A stretch of DNA of 22,528 nt from Monoraphidium neglectum. Taxonomy: Eukaryota; Chlorophyta; Chlorophyceae; Sphaeropleales; Selenastraceae. This document shows positions 1-9,212 of the stretch, one piece after another. The DNA lies in the NCBI RefSeq assembly GCF_000611645.1, contig NW_014012994.1, forward strand, positions 1 to 22,528, read 5' to 3'. Positions within the stretch are counted from its first letter, which is position 1. Each line of letters starts with the position of its first letter. The notes under the pieces were generated by a model, which saw nothing but the letters and a program-made list of their open reading frames with translations, did not search any database and was not told the DNA's origin. The translations under genes were made by a program, and so were the position numbers.

Positions 1-18
1 CCCCCACCCTCCCCCCAG

Positions 19-1156
19 CTGGTCGACCGCGCCAACGACTGGGCGCGCCACCTGGGCTGCAAGGGCAACGTCCACTTTATCTTCACCAACGCGACCATCT
101 CCCTGCGCGCCATGATGGAAGGCTACCCGGGGCCAGTGGAGGTGCGCCCCCACTGGCAGGGCCGCTTTTTTGGGCGACAATGGGGGGGGGGGCCGCCAAT
201 GGGTAGGTCGGCCGCTGCGTGCAAGTTTTTCTGAATGCATCATGATTCGCGGGAGCCAGCAACAAGGGTGCCGCCAAAACTCAAGCCACCAGCACTCAGC
301 AACAAGGGAGCCACCAACACTCAGCAAACCGCCCCACCCCGCCCAGGCCTTCTACGTGCAGTTCCCTGACCCCCACTTCAAGCGGAAGCACCGCAAGCGC
401 CGCCTGCTGCAGCCAGACACCGTCCACGCCATCCGCGACGCGCTGCGGCCAGGGGGTGCGCGCGCCGCGGGGCCGGCGCGGGCTGCGGGGGCGGGCTGTG
501 GCAGCGGGCCCCAGCCGTCGGCTTGCGGGACAGTGCCAAGGGGTGCTGCTGTGCAAGGCTCGAGCCTGGTTCAACGGCGCACCATGTATGCAGCTGCACA
601 GCAGAATTGCGCCTGGCAAACGCACCGGCAACACCCACTTCTGGAAGCGGTGGCGGTCACAATCCTCTCCCCTTCCGACCGCCACGCATTCACCCCAACG
701 CCCCCAGGCGTGGTATTTTTGCAGTCAGACATCCTGCGCGCCGCGGAGGGCCTGCGTGACGCGATAGAGGAGGTGGCCCCCGACGCCTTCGAGCTCTCGC
801 CGCTCCACTCCGACCCATCCAGCGTGTTTTTCGCGAAGAGCAGCGGCGGCGGTGGCGAGCCGGTGGCCATTGGGTCGGACGGCGTGGCCGAGGGCCAGGC
901 GGGCCAGCAGGGCGGCGGCGCCGGCGAGGCGGACGGTTCGGAGGCGGAGGGCGGCGCGGCGGACGGGGAGTGGTCGCCAGACGGGTGGGGCGGGTCCGAC
1001 AGCGACGACAGCAGCTTCGAGCCGCTGTTCGAGTCGCGGTGGGCGCGCGCGGGGTGGCTGCGGGACAACCCTGTGGGGGTGCCGACGGAGCGCGAGCACT
1101 ACGTTGCCGTGACTCAGGGCTCGGACATATATCGCGTGGTGCTTGTCAGGCGGTGA
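19..1156 (+). CDS. TRMB: tRNA (guanine-N7-)-methyltransferase, C-terminal part (5' end outside window)
   Basis: Catalytic subunit of the enzyme that makes 7-methylguanosine (usually at position 46) in tRNA from S-adenosylmethionine; in eukaryotes it is known as Trm8/METTL1 and pairs with a WD-repeat partner. Exons are 19-141, 347-455 and 708-1156, all with GT-AG junctions and continuous frame, giving 226 residues. Exon 1 carries NVHFIFTNATISL and YPGPVE. Exon 2 carries the family signature FPDPHFKRKHRKRR, the substrate-binding and catalytic loop. Exon 3 starts with VVFLQSDI and ends with NPVGVPTERE and IYRVVLVRR, the usual C-terminus. Between these two blocks lies an unusual Gly/Ser/Glu/Asp-rich insertion of roughly 70-80 residues. 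Intron 2 (252 bp) happens to be stop-free and in frame, so an unspliced reading would wrongly include it. The acceptor at 17-18 shows that more exons lie to the left. Confidence 0.9.
304..328 (+). repeat. 25-bp dispersed repeat, copy 1 (intron of tRNA methyltransferase gene)
   Basis: The 25 bases match those at 3631-3655 with one mismatch (ACACT versus ACACG). A diverged copy of the same motif also starts near 258, so within this intron it occurs as a loose tandem of about 41 bp. It is probably a low-copy dispersed or minisatellite-derived element. Confidence 0.5.
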
Positions 1157-1221
1157 TGTTTATGCTGACAGCCCCGGGCTCACGGAAAGGAGCATCCCGC
1201 CGCAGGCTTGAGCGCGTCGCT

Positions 1222-1226
1222 TGTAA
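1222..1226 (+). terminator. Poly(A) signal TGTAA for the tRNA methyltransferase gene
   Basis: TGTAA lies 66 bp past the TGA stop. TGTAA is the known near-upstream poly(A) element of chlorophyte algae, so cleavage is expected 10-20 nt further on. It implies a very short 3' UTR. Confidence 0.55.
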
Positions 1227-1480
1227 CGGCGTGCTAACAGGAGGGGACGAGGGCGACACGTGTGTTTGCCGACAGCGTCACACGTTTGCCGCTGTCAGCG
1301 ACTGCCAAAGTTGTGTGTGGTTCCAGTGAGCCCATGACATGTTTGTTGTGTTGCTCAACGTCCCCTAGTCGACGCAAGCAGCATTGCATCTCAAAAGTGT
1401 CATCTGGCCCTTGAGAGCTGGTGCGAACTTCACCCCTGTAGCCGTTGTGTGCAATTGCATAGCTTGTGGTTATACTGAGG

Positions 1481-1604
1481 CAGGACGGTTGCAGTACCTC
1501 AGCCCTTTCCACACGCAGTCACTACCATTGGTGGCTGAGTCAGGCAGGACCCTTGCAGAACCACAGCCCTTTACACACGCAGTCACTACCATTAGTAGCT
1601 GCGG
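1481..1604. repeat. Imperfect tandem duplication, period 64 bp
   Basis: CAGGAC at 1481 recurs at 1545, AGCCCT at 1501 recurs at 1565, and CACACGCAGTCACTACCATT recurs at the same 64-bp offset. There are two copies with scattered substitutions. It lies in the shared 3' region of two convergent genes and codes for nothing I can support. Confidence 0.75.
1571..1575 (-). terminator. Possible poly(A) signal TGTAA for the small membrane protein gene
   Basis: TTACA on the plus strand reads TGTAA on the minus strand, 413 bp beyond the stop of the minus-strand gene. It is the first such pentamer seen downstream. It sits inside the second copy of the 64-bp duplication; the first copy has TTCCA at this point, so only one copy carries the signal. 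Confidence 0.35.
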
Positions 1605-1987
1605 CTGTGGTGTCCATGGCAAGCTCTCCTGCAAGGCCATGCCTGTGCCAAGCATGGGAAAGTGCGCGCCGAAGACCATGCAGTTGTGGGTGCTGACAGT
1701 CCAGAAAGAAATGCTGCTGCAACCGTAAATCAAACGGGGAAGCAGGTATGTACTGTATGCCGGCTGGTTTCGCATGGTTTTCACATCAGCACAAACCAGA
1801 TGCATGATATTGCATGTACACGTCAATGCGTAGCTGCCCCATGGCCGTAGCAGGAGCCGCCGCGACACAGCTCCTGCCGGCTCGCCCTGACGCCAAGCCC
1901 CTCCCCTCCGCGGTGCGCACGCGCGGCAGCACGTCGCCACGCCGCGGGCGCTGCTGCGTTGCGCCCGCTGGCGCGGCGCGCCCGTGG

Positions 1988-2558
1988 CTAGCTGGCGTGC
2001 AGCAGCGCTGGCAGGGCTGGCAGGAGCTTGGCGATGGCCGGGTACGACTCAGCGAGAGACGCGGCCAAGAAGAGCAGCCCGCGGTAGGATATGTACAAAG
2101 TGCCTGCGTGAGTGCGATGGTGTTGTTGATGCGGGTGCGCGAGCGCAGGTTTGTTGGCAGGAGTGCACCATGCAAGAGCATGCGAAGCCGGCGGATGCCC
2201 ACCTCCCGCCTGAGGTGAAAGTACAGCTATCTAGCCGGTAGGATAGGCCACGCGTGGACATCGGAGGTCAGCGAGAGCGACGACCTGGGTGCTCACCGAA
2301 GGGCAGGCTGAGGAGCACCCCCACCAGCAGGATGAGCAGCGCGGTGGCCAGGAATGTGTCGACCGTGTCAGACAGCAGGCGGCGCCCGCGCGGAAGCAGC
2401 GCGAGGGCGAACAGCGCCGTGGCGCAGCCGCCGGTGATCAGGACCTGCTGCGGCACGTCTGACAGCTCTGGGACGCGACCCGTCACTGCGGCGGACTGTG
2501 CCAGCTGCGCAAACGCACGCAGCTCTGCTGCGCGCGCCTCCAGCAGTGCCGCTGCCAT
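1988..2558 (-). CDS. Small hydrophobic protein with two likely membrane helices, 125 aa, unknown function
   Basis: I do not recognise the family. Exons are 2297-2558 and 1988-2103; the intron (2104-2296, 193 bp) begins GTGAGC, ends CGCAG and is phase 1, joining LLSLPFG to TLYISYRG. The start is the ATG at 2556-2558 and the stop is TAG at 1988-1990. The N-terminal 37 residues are Ala/Leu-rich and probably helical. Residues about 38-55 (QQVLITGGCATALFALALL) and 66-88 (VDTFLATALLILLVGVLLSL) look like membrane segments, separated by a basic/polar loop PRGRRLLSD. A third, weaker hydrophobic stretch follows near 96-104. No cleavable signal peptide is obvious. The spliced, stop-free hydrophobic frame with good splice sites argues that it is real, but no homology is claimed. 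Confidence 0.6.
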
Positions 2559-2600
2559 CGCAGCCCCCTCTGCTGCGCCGGTGCTGGAGCTACAATTGAA

Positions 2601-2607
2601 TATTTAT
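2601..2607 (-). promoter_or_regulatory. TATA-like element ATAAATA upstream of the small membrane protein gene
   Basis: TATTTAT on the plus strand reads ATAAATA on the minus strand, 43 bp before the ATG at 2558, inside a short AT-rich patch (about 2590-2640) in otherwise GC-rich DNA. The same heptamer is found upstream of the gene starting at 9213. It is a motif match only. Confidence 0.3.
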
Positions 2608-3630
2608 CTGCGCAAAATTATTACAAAGCACTGTATTAGGGCGCCACGCAGATCCGAGCCAAGCCGCGGAAACAAGTTTCAAGAGCAGGTGCGGCGATCA
2701 GAGCCATGTGACGATGAGGATGGAGATGTGTCAACTGCATCTGCGCCCGGCAATCGTAGCTGTGCGAAGCCTGTCACTAGTTGACAGCGCCGGCGTCACT
2801 GCAGCGTGCGATCGCCCACTCGCACTGAGATGAGACGGAGCGGTCCACTTGGTGGTGTTCCTGGCCTTGGCTGCCAGTATCTCCAAGATTGCCGGCTGGC
2901 AATCACATCTAGTTTACGTTGCGTGTCCTCAACTCCGACGTGACGGCGAACGCGCCGCTCCGCAGGCACGTTATTTGCCATGATGGCACACACCGCCTGT
3001 TGGCCCCTCGACGCGCACACCCTGCAGCACCGCCCCAAGCGGCACAAAACCCTCACAAGTCATGACACGGCAGCAATATGAGGCCCACCGTTGGCCCGGG
3101 GATGGTGCGGGCGGCGGTCTGCAGCACCAAGATGATCTCCCCAGCAATCCAGTTCGTCCAGCTCGCTCCTTCGCTGGTCGAAAGTACGCGAGGCAATCCC
3201 TTACAAGGCAGCTAACTTGCAGCCTATGGTCAAAATCGTTTGCGCCGCCACACAAGCGTAGCCAGGAGGAAAGTAGGGGCGTGCTAGGGGAAGGACCAGA
3301 GTGCTCTGTCATGGCCTGATCCGTTGACCAGGCCGGGAGCACGCAGCATGGATGTGGTGTGGATGGCAGCAAACACATTGCTTGGTTCCACTGCACAAAG
3401 CCAGACATCAGATGGCACGATCCACTTCCACTGATTCACCCAAAGCTCGGCAGACAACATGCACCACCTTCAATACACTTTTTTGTCATTTGGAGAGTGA
3501 GAGGTCGGACGACGGCACAGCTCAGGCGACACCGTGCGGTCACCCCATCGGAGTTGGCAGCCAAACAGATTGCATGAGGGTTGACGACCCGACACGGCTC
3601 AGACCGCCACCGGCGGGCACGGCAGCAAGC

Positions 3631-3655
3631 AAGGGAGCCACCAACACGCAGCAAA
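3631..3655 (+). repeat. 25-bp dispersed repeat, copy 2 (intergenic)
   Basis: Matches 304-328 at 24 of 25 positions, same orientation, 3.3 kb away. Confidence 0.5.
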
Positions 3656-3790
3656 GCTTGGGAATTCTTGCGGGGCCAGCGGGTGTACTGCTTGCCTCAC
3701 GGCGCTTGGTCAAAACTGCGGTGCAGGAGTGATGCATTGCAGATTAAGCAGGCAAGGAGGTGCATTGCACGGATGGGGCACTGCCTAGGG

Positions 3791-6700
3791 CTAGACATGC
3801 ATTGAGGTCAGGCGGGGTTCCACAGGAGTGCAGAGGGATGTGAGCGCGCATGCGTGTGCGCACGAACGAACGAACGCATGAACGCTCGCCTGTGCTTGTG
3901 CGTGCATGCGTGCATGCGTGTGTGGGTGCGTGTGCGCGTGCGTGTACGTGCGTACGAGCGTGCGCAGATGCATGTCCAAGCAGTGCCGCATCATCACCCC
4001 CTCCCACGCTGCATGTGGGCGGCTGCGGTGCTTGGTGATGCATCTATGCTTCAAGCACTGGTGCACACAGCGGTTTACCCACGAATCAATGAGCTCCTGC
4101 ACTAGCCGTAGCTTCCCCATCTGCACCTCCCCTGACAAACACCCATTCATCTGCACACAGACAACCATGTCCGGCGGCCCGTGTCCCCCCACCTTGATGT
4201 TTTCCTGCTCTATCAGCTGCCGCACCCTGTCCTTGAGCCGCCAGTCCAGCGTCAGGCCGCGCTCCGGGCGGCCCTGGGTGGGTGGCGGGTCCAAAGGCAA
4301 GGGGCGAAGGCGGCCATTATTTGTGGGCTGTCGGTTGTCAATACGAAGCACTCAACCTTATCAAATGGCATGGCATGATGAAGCCACCGAATCGACGCGG
4401 CGTGAGTGTGGGGGCCGCATCAATCGCTCGACCCACCTCCCGTGCATCCACCGCACCAACCCCTCCAGCCCCCCGAAACGCCTTGGGAGCTGCACCCAAC
4501 AGCACCGCTGTCCCCAGCCCCTGCCACCTTGGCTGACGCGTGTGAATTGTGCCCCATCCCCCCAGGCTGACCTGGATGATTGTGAGGCAGAGGTTTCTGA
4601 ACTTGTCCTTGCACTGCATGTTGTTCTTGCCGGCCAGCCGCACATCCTGCGAGGGCAAGCGTTGCGCGCGCACCGCATCGCCCATACATCGCAGTGCACA
4701 GTACGGCTTGCATGCTTTTCCGTGTTGTTTTGCAACGCCGCTTGACCGCATCCTCTCTTCGTGCGGCGAGAGAGGCGCTGCCACCCAGCGGCGACCAACA
4801 ACAAAACATAAGCCCCTCCGACGTGCGCCGCGGCTCCGGGTCCATTCACGGGCGGAAGCTGAGCAGAAACCGCTCCCGTATACCTGTCAAAAAACCAAAG
4901 CAACCGCGCCCTTGCCGCGGCTGCCCACGCCCCACGCCCACGCGCCGCCAGGCCGTCACCCAGCGGCCAGCCCCGCTTCCCCGCCCCACCTGCACGATCG
5001 TGCGCCAGGCGCTGAGGCCGTGCCGCTCGACGCCCTCAATCAGAGCCTCGATCTGCTCCTGCGTCCACCGCGTCTTGCGGCCCGGCTGCCGCCCCTGCAT
5101 GTGCTGCGGGGGGCGGCAGCGGCGACGGCGGGGCGGCAGCGCAGCGCGGCGGTATTGACAGTTACGTGATGGCGGGGGCGGAGGGGCCGCAGTTCCGGCG
5201 CTGCGAAACGCCGCCTTGCGCCGGCGGTAGGGGGACACGACAAATCATGTGCAAGTGCACGTGGGCGTGAGGGCACATGAGCACGTGGGCGCGGGGGCGC
5301 GGGCGCGCATGGGCGCGGGGGCACGTGGGCACGTGGCCGTGTGGGCGCGTGGGCAACGGGGCGCAAGGCCGCAAGTGCGCGGGCGGGGTGGGGCCGGAGC
5401 AGCGCACCTGCACGAGGGTGCCTGCGCTGTAGGCTGATGACACTATGGCCTCATCCACGAGGGGCAGGGTGTCCAGGTCATCGGGGAACTGGAGATGGAA
5501 GTTGCAGGGGCGGTTTGCGATTTGATTCTGCCTGCCGGCCCCAGCAGGCAGGTCGGCGGACGCGGGACAGAACTCACAGTTGGATATCAGGGCGGCTGGG
5601 GACAAGGCCGGCAAGCCCTGGCACTGGGCAGCCGATGTCTGCGGGCTGCACAGCCGCACAGCTCCAGGGGGATTTCGCAGCCCCGCGCTCCCAGCCAAGG
5701 CAACCCGTCGTCCCACGCCCGCCCTCAGGCACAGGCGCAAGGCCCCCCTGAATAGAGCGCCGGTCGCCCCTCTGGGAATCCCTCTGTCAGCCCGAGCGTG
5801 GGCGGGCACGCGCGCGCACCACGATGCGCAGCGTGATCTTGGAGCCGTTTGTGACGCCGCACGCGCTGATGGGCACGGGGTTGCCCTCCTCATCCATGTC
5901 CAGCATCTCACAGCCGTCCTCGGTGATGAGCATCTGGGGGCGGCGGGGCCAACCATCAAGGGAGGGGCATCGGTGGGGGCAGGGTGAGCGGGTGCGGGGA
6001 GAAGGTGCGGGCAGTGGGTGCTGCTTGTATGTGCACAGGGGAAAGGGGATCTAGCCGGAAGTGCCTCACCCCTGGAGCAGTCATGGACCGGGTGCCAAGG
6101 GTCTTCACAGCCCGTTACCCTTGCCTGAAAAGTCCGGCCCATGCGGCCCCTCACACGCCCCCTTCCCCCCGCTCCCACGCTCAAGCTAAACCGAGCACAG
6201 GAGGCGGGCGCTCCGCCACACACATGCGCGCGCGCGCGCCGCTGGGCACCTGCAGGCCGGGCAGCAGCTTGTTGTGGGCGTTGTACATGAACAGCCGCTT
6301 TAGCTGCGCCACGTCGCTGCTCTGCGGAGCCTCGATTATGCCAGACCTGCGCGGCAACAGGGGGTGGACAAAGGGCGCAACAACCGGCGGCGGCAGGGGG
6401 GTTGCGGGTGCCGAGCCGCCCCTACGCGGCTTTGCTTTTGGGAGCCGGGGCTCGGTGCACCCAGACTGCGCCAGTCAGGCCGGGATGACCGCTCGCAGCC
6501 GCGCCCTGCGGCTGTCACTACGGAGCGAAACGCACAAAACGACGCAGGTGCAAAGCAAACGGCGACCCCTTGTCCCCCCCCCCCGGGTGCCCTTCCATAA
6601 ACAGGGTTTGATTTGAACAAAGTTCCCACCTGTCCCCCAGGTCGAGGTCCTCCAGCTCAGGCGGCAGCTCCAGCGTGAAGTTCACGGTGATGAGGGTGCC

Positions 6701-7802
6701 CGCACGCTTGGCAGACTGCGCAGGCAGCAGGCGGTCCGCGCAAGCGGGCGCGAGTAAAGGGGCGTGACAGCTTGCGATGTTGGGGCGCAGGCGCCAGCAG
6801 GCCGCGCCCGCCACCGCGCCAGCGCGGCTGAGGGGTTGCGACGCAGCAAGCTGCCGCAAGTGTCATTCGATCCCTCGGCGAAATTTCATTGGCTTCTGCT
6901 GCGGCCTGGCGCCCCCCCGGCCGCTGCGGCCGCGACGCTTTTAGCTCGCCGCACACGCGCATGTGCGCCGCCAGCCGCCCCCGCCCCCGCGGCCGCACCT
7001 GCAGCGCCTGCGTGTCGCCCCGCCGGATGCCCTCCATCTGCGCGCGCTCGTGCGCCGCCAGCTGCTGCTGCAGGGGCGCGACGAGGTCGGACCCGTCCAC
7101 CGCGTACACGCCCGTGGCCGCCAGCTGCGCCAGGTGCTGCTGCAGCTCCTCCTCCCCCACGACCTGCCGAGTCAAAGGCCGGATGCGCGATTGGCAGGAG
7201 TGTGTCGGTCGCGCGTGTTTCGAAACGCCGGGAAGTGGAGCGTTGTGAGGTGGGGCCACCCCAGCGGCACGCGGAACAGAGCGGAGTGGGCCTGCCCCGC
7301 GGAGCAGGGACGAGCGCAGAAGGGTGCCGCTGCCGCCGCCCTCGGTCCCAGCCCAAGCAAGGCGGGAGGGCGCCCTGAGGCGTCGCACGGCCCGACCTGG
7401 ATGTGTTGCCCGTCCGGCCCGATGAAGCTGTCGCAGCCAAGGGTGCCTGCAGGCGGCGCGCAGGCAGCGCAACGTGTTGGATGGCGCCTGCGAGGGCGCC
7501 GCTCGACTCGGGACCGGAGAATTCCACTGCGACAACAGGCAGCCGTCTCGCTGCCCTCCGTCCCGCCAGAGGCTGCACGCGCGCTGCAATTGTGGAGGCG
7601 AAGGCGGCCCAAAGCAAAGGCGCAGCTGCCGTGCGCTGCGGTCGCACAGCCGCTCACCGGTCGCCACTATCGCGGAGAGCACCCCAGGGTCAATGGCGAT
7701 GGCTGCGCCATTGGTATCGTGCATGTCCACAACCGACGCGGCCGCAAGCACGCTTGGGTCAAGCACCTGCTGTTCGGGATCCGCCAGCGGAAGGCCCGCC
7801 AT
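3791..7802 (-). CDS. TRF-like protein: internal ubiquitin-like domain plus telobox-type Myb/SANT domain
   Basis: Probably a nuclear DNA-binding protein of the plant TRF-like (telomere repeat binding) family. Exons read on the minus strand are 7658-7802 (or further upstream), 7397-7446, 6999-7163, 6630-6715, 6250-6346, 5820-5933, 5408-5488, 4990-5103, 4572-4646 and 4273 leftward; all junctions are GT-AG and keep frame. Exons 4-6 form a ubiquitin-like fold: GTLITVNFTLELP, then DVAQLKRLFMYNAHNKLLPG, then GVTNGSKITLRIV. Exons 8-9 form the Myb domain: KTRWTQEQIEALIEGVERHG, SAWRTIVQ, and a third helix GKNNMQCKDKFRNLC that resembles the telobox VDLKDKWRN. The last exon has WRLKDRVRQLIEQENIK. Ubiquitin-like then C-terminal Myb is the known TRFL order. 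Ends are uncertain: 7802 is the first ATG, yet the frame stays open to 7952 through a Gln/Gly-rich segment. At the other end, a donor at 4192-4191 may begin another intron, since the unspliced frame to 3791 runs into microsatellite. Confidence 0.65.
3843..3966. repeat. TG/CG-rich microsatellite with (GAAC)n interruption
   Basis: Alternating purine-pyrimidine DNA of GTGCG, GCATG and TGTG units with a short CGAACGAACGAACG tract near 3863. It lies at the 3' end of the minus-strand TRF-like gene, where the sense strand reads CA/CG. Translated in the last open frame it gives His/Thr/Ala/Arg runs, which is a sign of non-coding repeat. Confidence 0.7.
5251..5365. repeat. GC-rich minisatellite with four CACGTG palindromes, in a TRF-like gene intron
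   Basis: Irregular tandem units of about 8-14 bp built on GCACGTGGGCGCG between exons 7 and 8. CACGTG occurs at 5258, 5282, 5322 and 5330. CACGTG is the plant G-box core, but here it is most simply a by-product of the repeat unit. Confidence 0.6.
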
Positions 7803-7854
7803 TGTGACGGCTACCAAGGGCGGCGCCGCGCCGGGCGCCAGGGCGCTGGCCGCG

Positions 7855-7920
7855 TGCTGCTGCTGCTGTTGCTGCTGCTGTGGCTGCTGCTGCTGCCGCC
7901 GGCCGCCGCCGCCGCCGCCG
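7855..7920 (-). repeat. CAG microsatellite followed by GGC repeat at the 5' end of the TRF-like gene
   Basis: Plus-strand CTG units at 7855-7896 and GCC units at 7897-7920 read as an interrupted Gln run preceded by six Gly codons in the sense frame of the TRF-like gene. The frame is consistent with translation, but no ATG lies upstream in this exon, so it may instead be 5' UTR. Confidence 0.65.
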
Positions 7921-8307
7921 AGCTCGAAATCCGGGCTGTTGAGGTCGGGCACGGGTGTGTGTGCAGGCGTGAGAGCTTGTCGATGGCAAGCTACAAGGTT
8001 TGCAATAATATGCTGCAGTTCTGGGAATATGGATCTGCAGTGTTGGCGAGTTTGACCAGCTCACCACTCTGGTGATGCTATGATGCTGCTGCCCTCCCCC
8101 GCAAAAGCAACAGAGCCAAACGGCCGCGCGCCGATGCCCCCAGGACGCGCCCTCAGGTGTCTCACTCGTCGTCCTCCCGCAACCGCTTGCCCTTGCCGGG
8201 CTCTCCCTGCCGCCGCCCTTTGTCTCGCATGCGTCCACGGCTGCCGCGCCTTCCGAGGGGCCGTGCGCTATGGTAGAAGGGTTTGTGACGATGTGCGCCT
8301 GCAGTAC

Positions 8308-8384
8308 CGGCGCAGGGCGAGCGTGCAGAAGAGGTCGCGCGCGGCGCCCCTCAGCTGCTGCTCCCAGGACTTCAAGAGCCACAT
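8308..8384 (-). CDS. Possible first coding exon of the TRF-like gene
   Basis: On the minus strand an ATG at 8382-8384 opens a 25-codon frame, MWLLKSWEQQLRGAARDLFC and on to ALR, ending at a GTAC donor (8307-8306) in phase 2. The acceptor AACAG at 7939-7936 supplies one base and restores the Gln-rich frame, giving LRR-PDFELGG. An in-frame TGA lies just before the ATG. The splice sites are weaker than others in the gene and nothing in the peptide is diagnostic, so this remains a guess. Confidence 0.3.
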
Positions 8385-9051
8385 CTGTCAAAGATAGACC
8401 CGGCGGCCTCGGCTGATGCTGCCGCGCGTCCATGGCATCTGAAAGCAGCAGCAGCGCGCCGCTGCGCAAGTTCAAGCAGAGATTGGCACGGCACAGCTTG
8501 TGCAGAGCCCAGGGTCCAGCCTTGAACGCACCAATAATGCTGATGCTTGCCAACAATCCTTTTATGACGCGCTGCACCTATAGGAGCACCTCGACGCGAG
8601 CAAGCAGTCCAACCAATGATGTAAGCGATGCCCCTCCTCCAGCACTACATACAAACTATATTATTGTCCCCGAAGACCTCAACCAGCGAGCGGAGGCCTA
8701 GCAGGCCTGTGATTCGGATGGTGAGTTCGCCTCGGTGTCAAAGTGAGGGCAGCGCGAGATCCAAGTGACAGAGCAAACATGAATGCTTTGAGAGCGACTC
8801 TGAAGGCCCTACCTATTGTGGCGGTGGACGGAGGCGAGCGATCGTCTGTCTAGGAGTGAGCATGAGCGGGATTCGGAAATAGTTGCAAAATGTGAGCCAT
8901 GCTCACCTTGTACTTTTGCTAGCCTCGGTATCCTGTAGTCACCCGGCGCTCTCGGTCAATCCCGCATCGACAAGGGCATGCCAGTTTTATCGAGAAGGGA
9001 TGACGGGCCCTGCGGTGCTAGCCGACAGCTTCTTCAAGGTGAGGATCATGC

Positions 9052-9058
9052 ATAAATA
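9052..9058 (+). promoter_or_regulatory. TATA-like element ATAAATA upstream of the cyclic-nucleotide-fold gene
   Basis: ATAAATA lies 155 bp before the ATG at 9213, which would allow a 5' UTR of about 120-130 nt. The identical heptamer sits upstream of the gene at 1988-2558. It is a motif match only. Confidence 0.35.
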
Positions 9059-9212
9059 GCGCGTTAGTGGAGCTGGGCTCCACATGTCACCGCGAGCACG
9101 AGCCTGCGTCATCGATGAAGCCTGGCATGTGCTTGCTGCAGCTGCTCCGTGTTATCGCCGCTCCGCTGGCCCAGCCCTGGCCACGTTGCAGGCAGCACAA
9201 TAAAAGTGCAGC

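Larger units (their letters stand above)
1157..1987. other. Convergent 3' region between the tRNA methyltransferase and the small membrane protein
   Basis: No conserved coding sequence is seen. It holds the two 3' UTRs, a TGTAA for the plus gene, a TTACA (minus-strand TGTAA at 1571-1575) for the minus gene, and the 64-bp tandem duplication. Overlapping open frames on both strands look random. Confidence 0.5.
2559..3790. other. Intergenic region without a supported gene
   Basis: This stretch holds the upstream region of the minus-strand gene at 1988-2558 and probably the 3' UTR of the TRF-like gene. TTACA at 3201-3205 (TGTAA on the minus strand) could be the poly(A) signal of the latter. One copy of the dispersed 25-bp repeat lies at 3631-3655. 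Open frames of 60-145 codons occur on both strands, but none has recognisable motifs or a consistent splice structure. Confidence 0.4.
7953..9212. other. Divergent upstream region between the TRF-like gene and the cyclic-nucleotide-fold gene
   Basis: About 1.2 kb separates two genes transcribed away from each other, so both promoters must lie here. Besides the possible exon at 8308-8384 I see no supported coding sequence. An 89-codon plus-strand frame at 8432-8701 has no recognisable features. The part from 8700 to 9100 is less GC-rich than the flanking genes, as expected for a promoter. Confidence 0.4.

Noticed and set aside
456..707. Stop-free, in-frame stretch between tRNA methyltransferase exons 2 and 3
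   Set aside because: It has GT-AG ends and interrupts RPGG-VVFLQSD, which is continuous in homologues; the open frame is coincidental.
1481..1604. Tandem repeat considered as a CRISPR-like array
   Set aside because: Only two imperfect 64-bp copies, no spacers, eukaryotic context.
3791..4192. His/Thr/Ala-rich C-terminal extension of the TRF-like protein
   Set aside because: Mostly translated CA/CG microsatellite. I kept its stop as the nominal end of the model but do not believe that the repeat-derived residues are real protein.
7759..8577. Long minus-strand open frame (272 codons) overlapping the start of the TRF-like gene
   Set aside because: It is the shifted frame of the CAG/GGC repeat region and yields Ala/Arg/Pro runs with no motif; the Gln frame joins cleanly to downstream exons, this one does not.
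8432..8701. 89-codon plus-strand frame in the divergent upstream region
   Set aside because: Starts in Ser repeats, has no family resemblance, and is not joined by plausible splice sites to the gene at 9213, which has its own good ATG.
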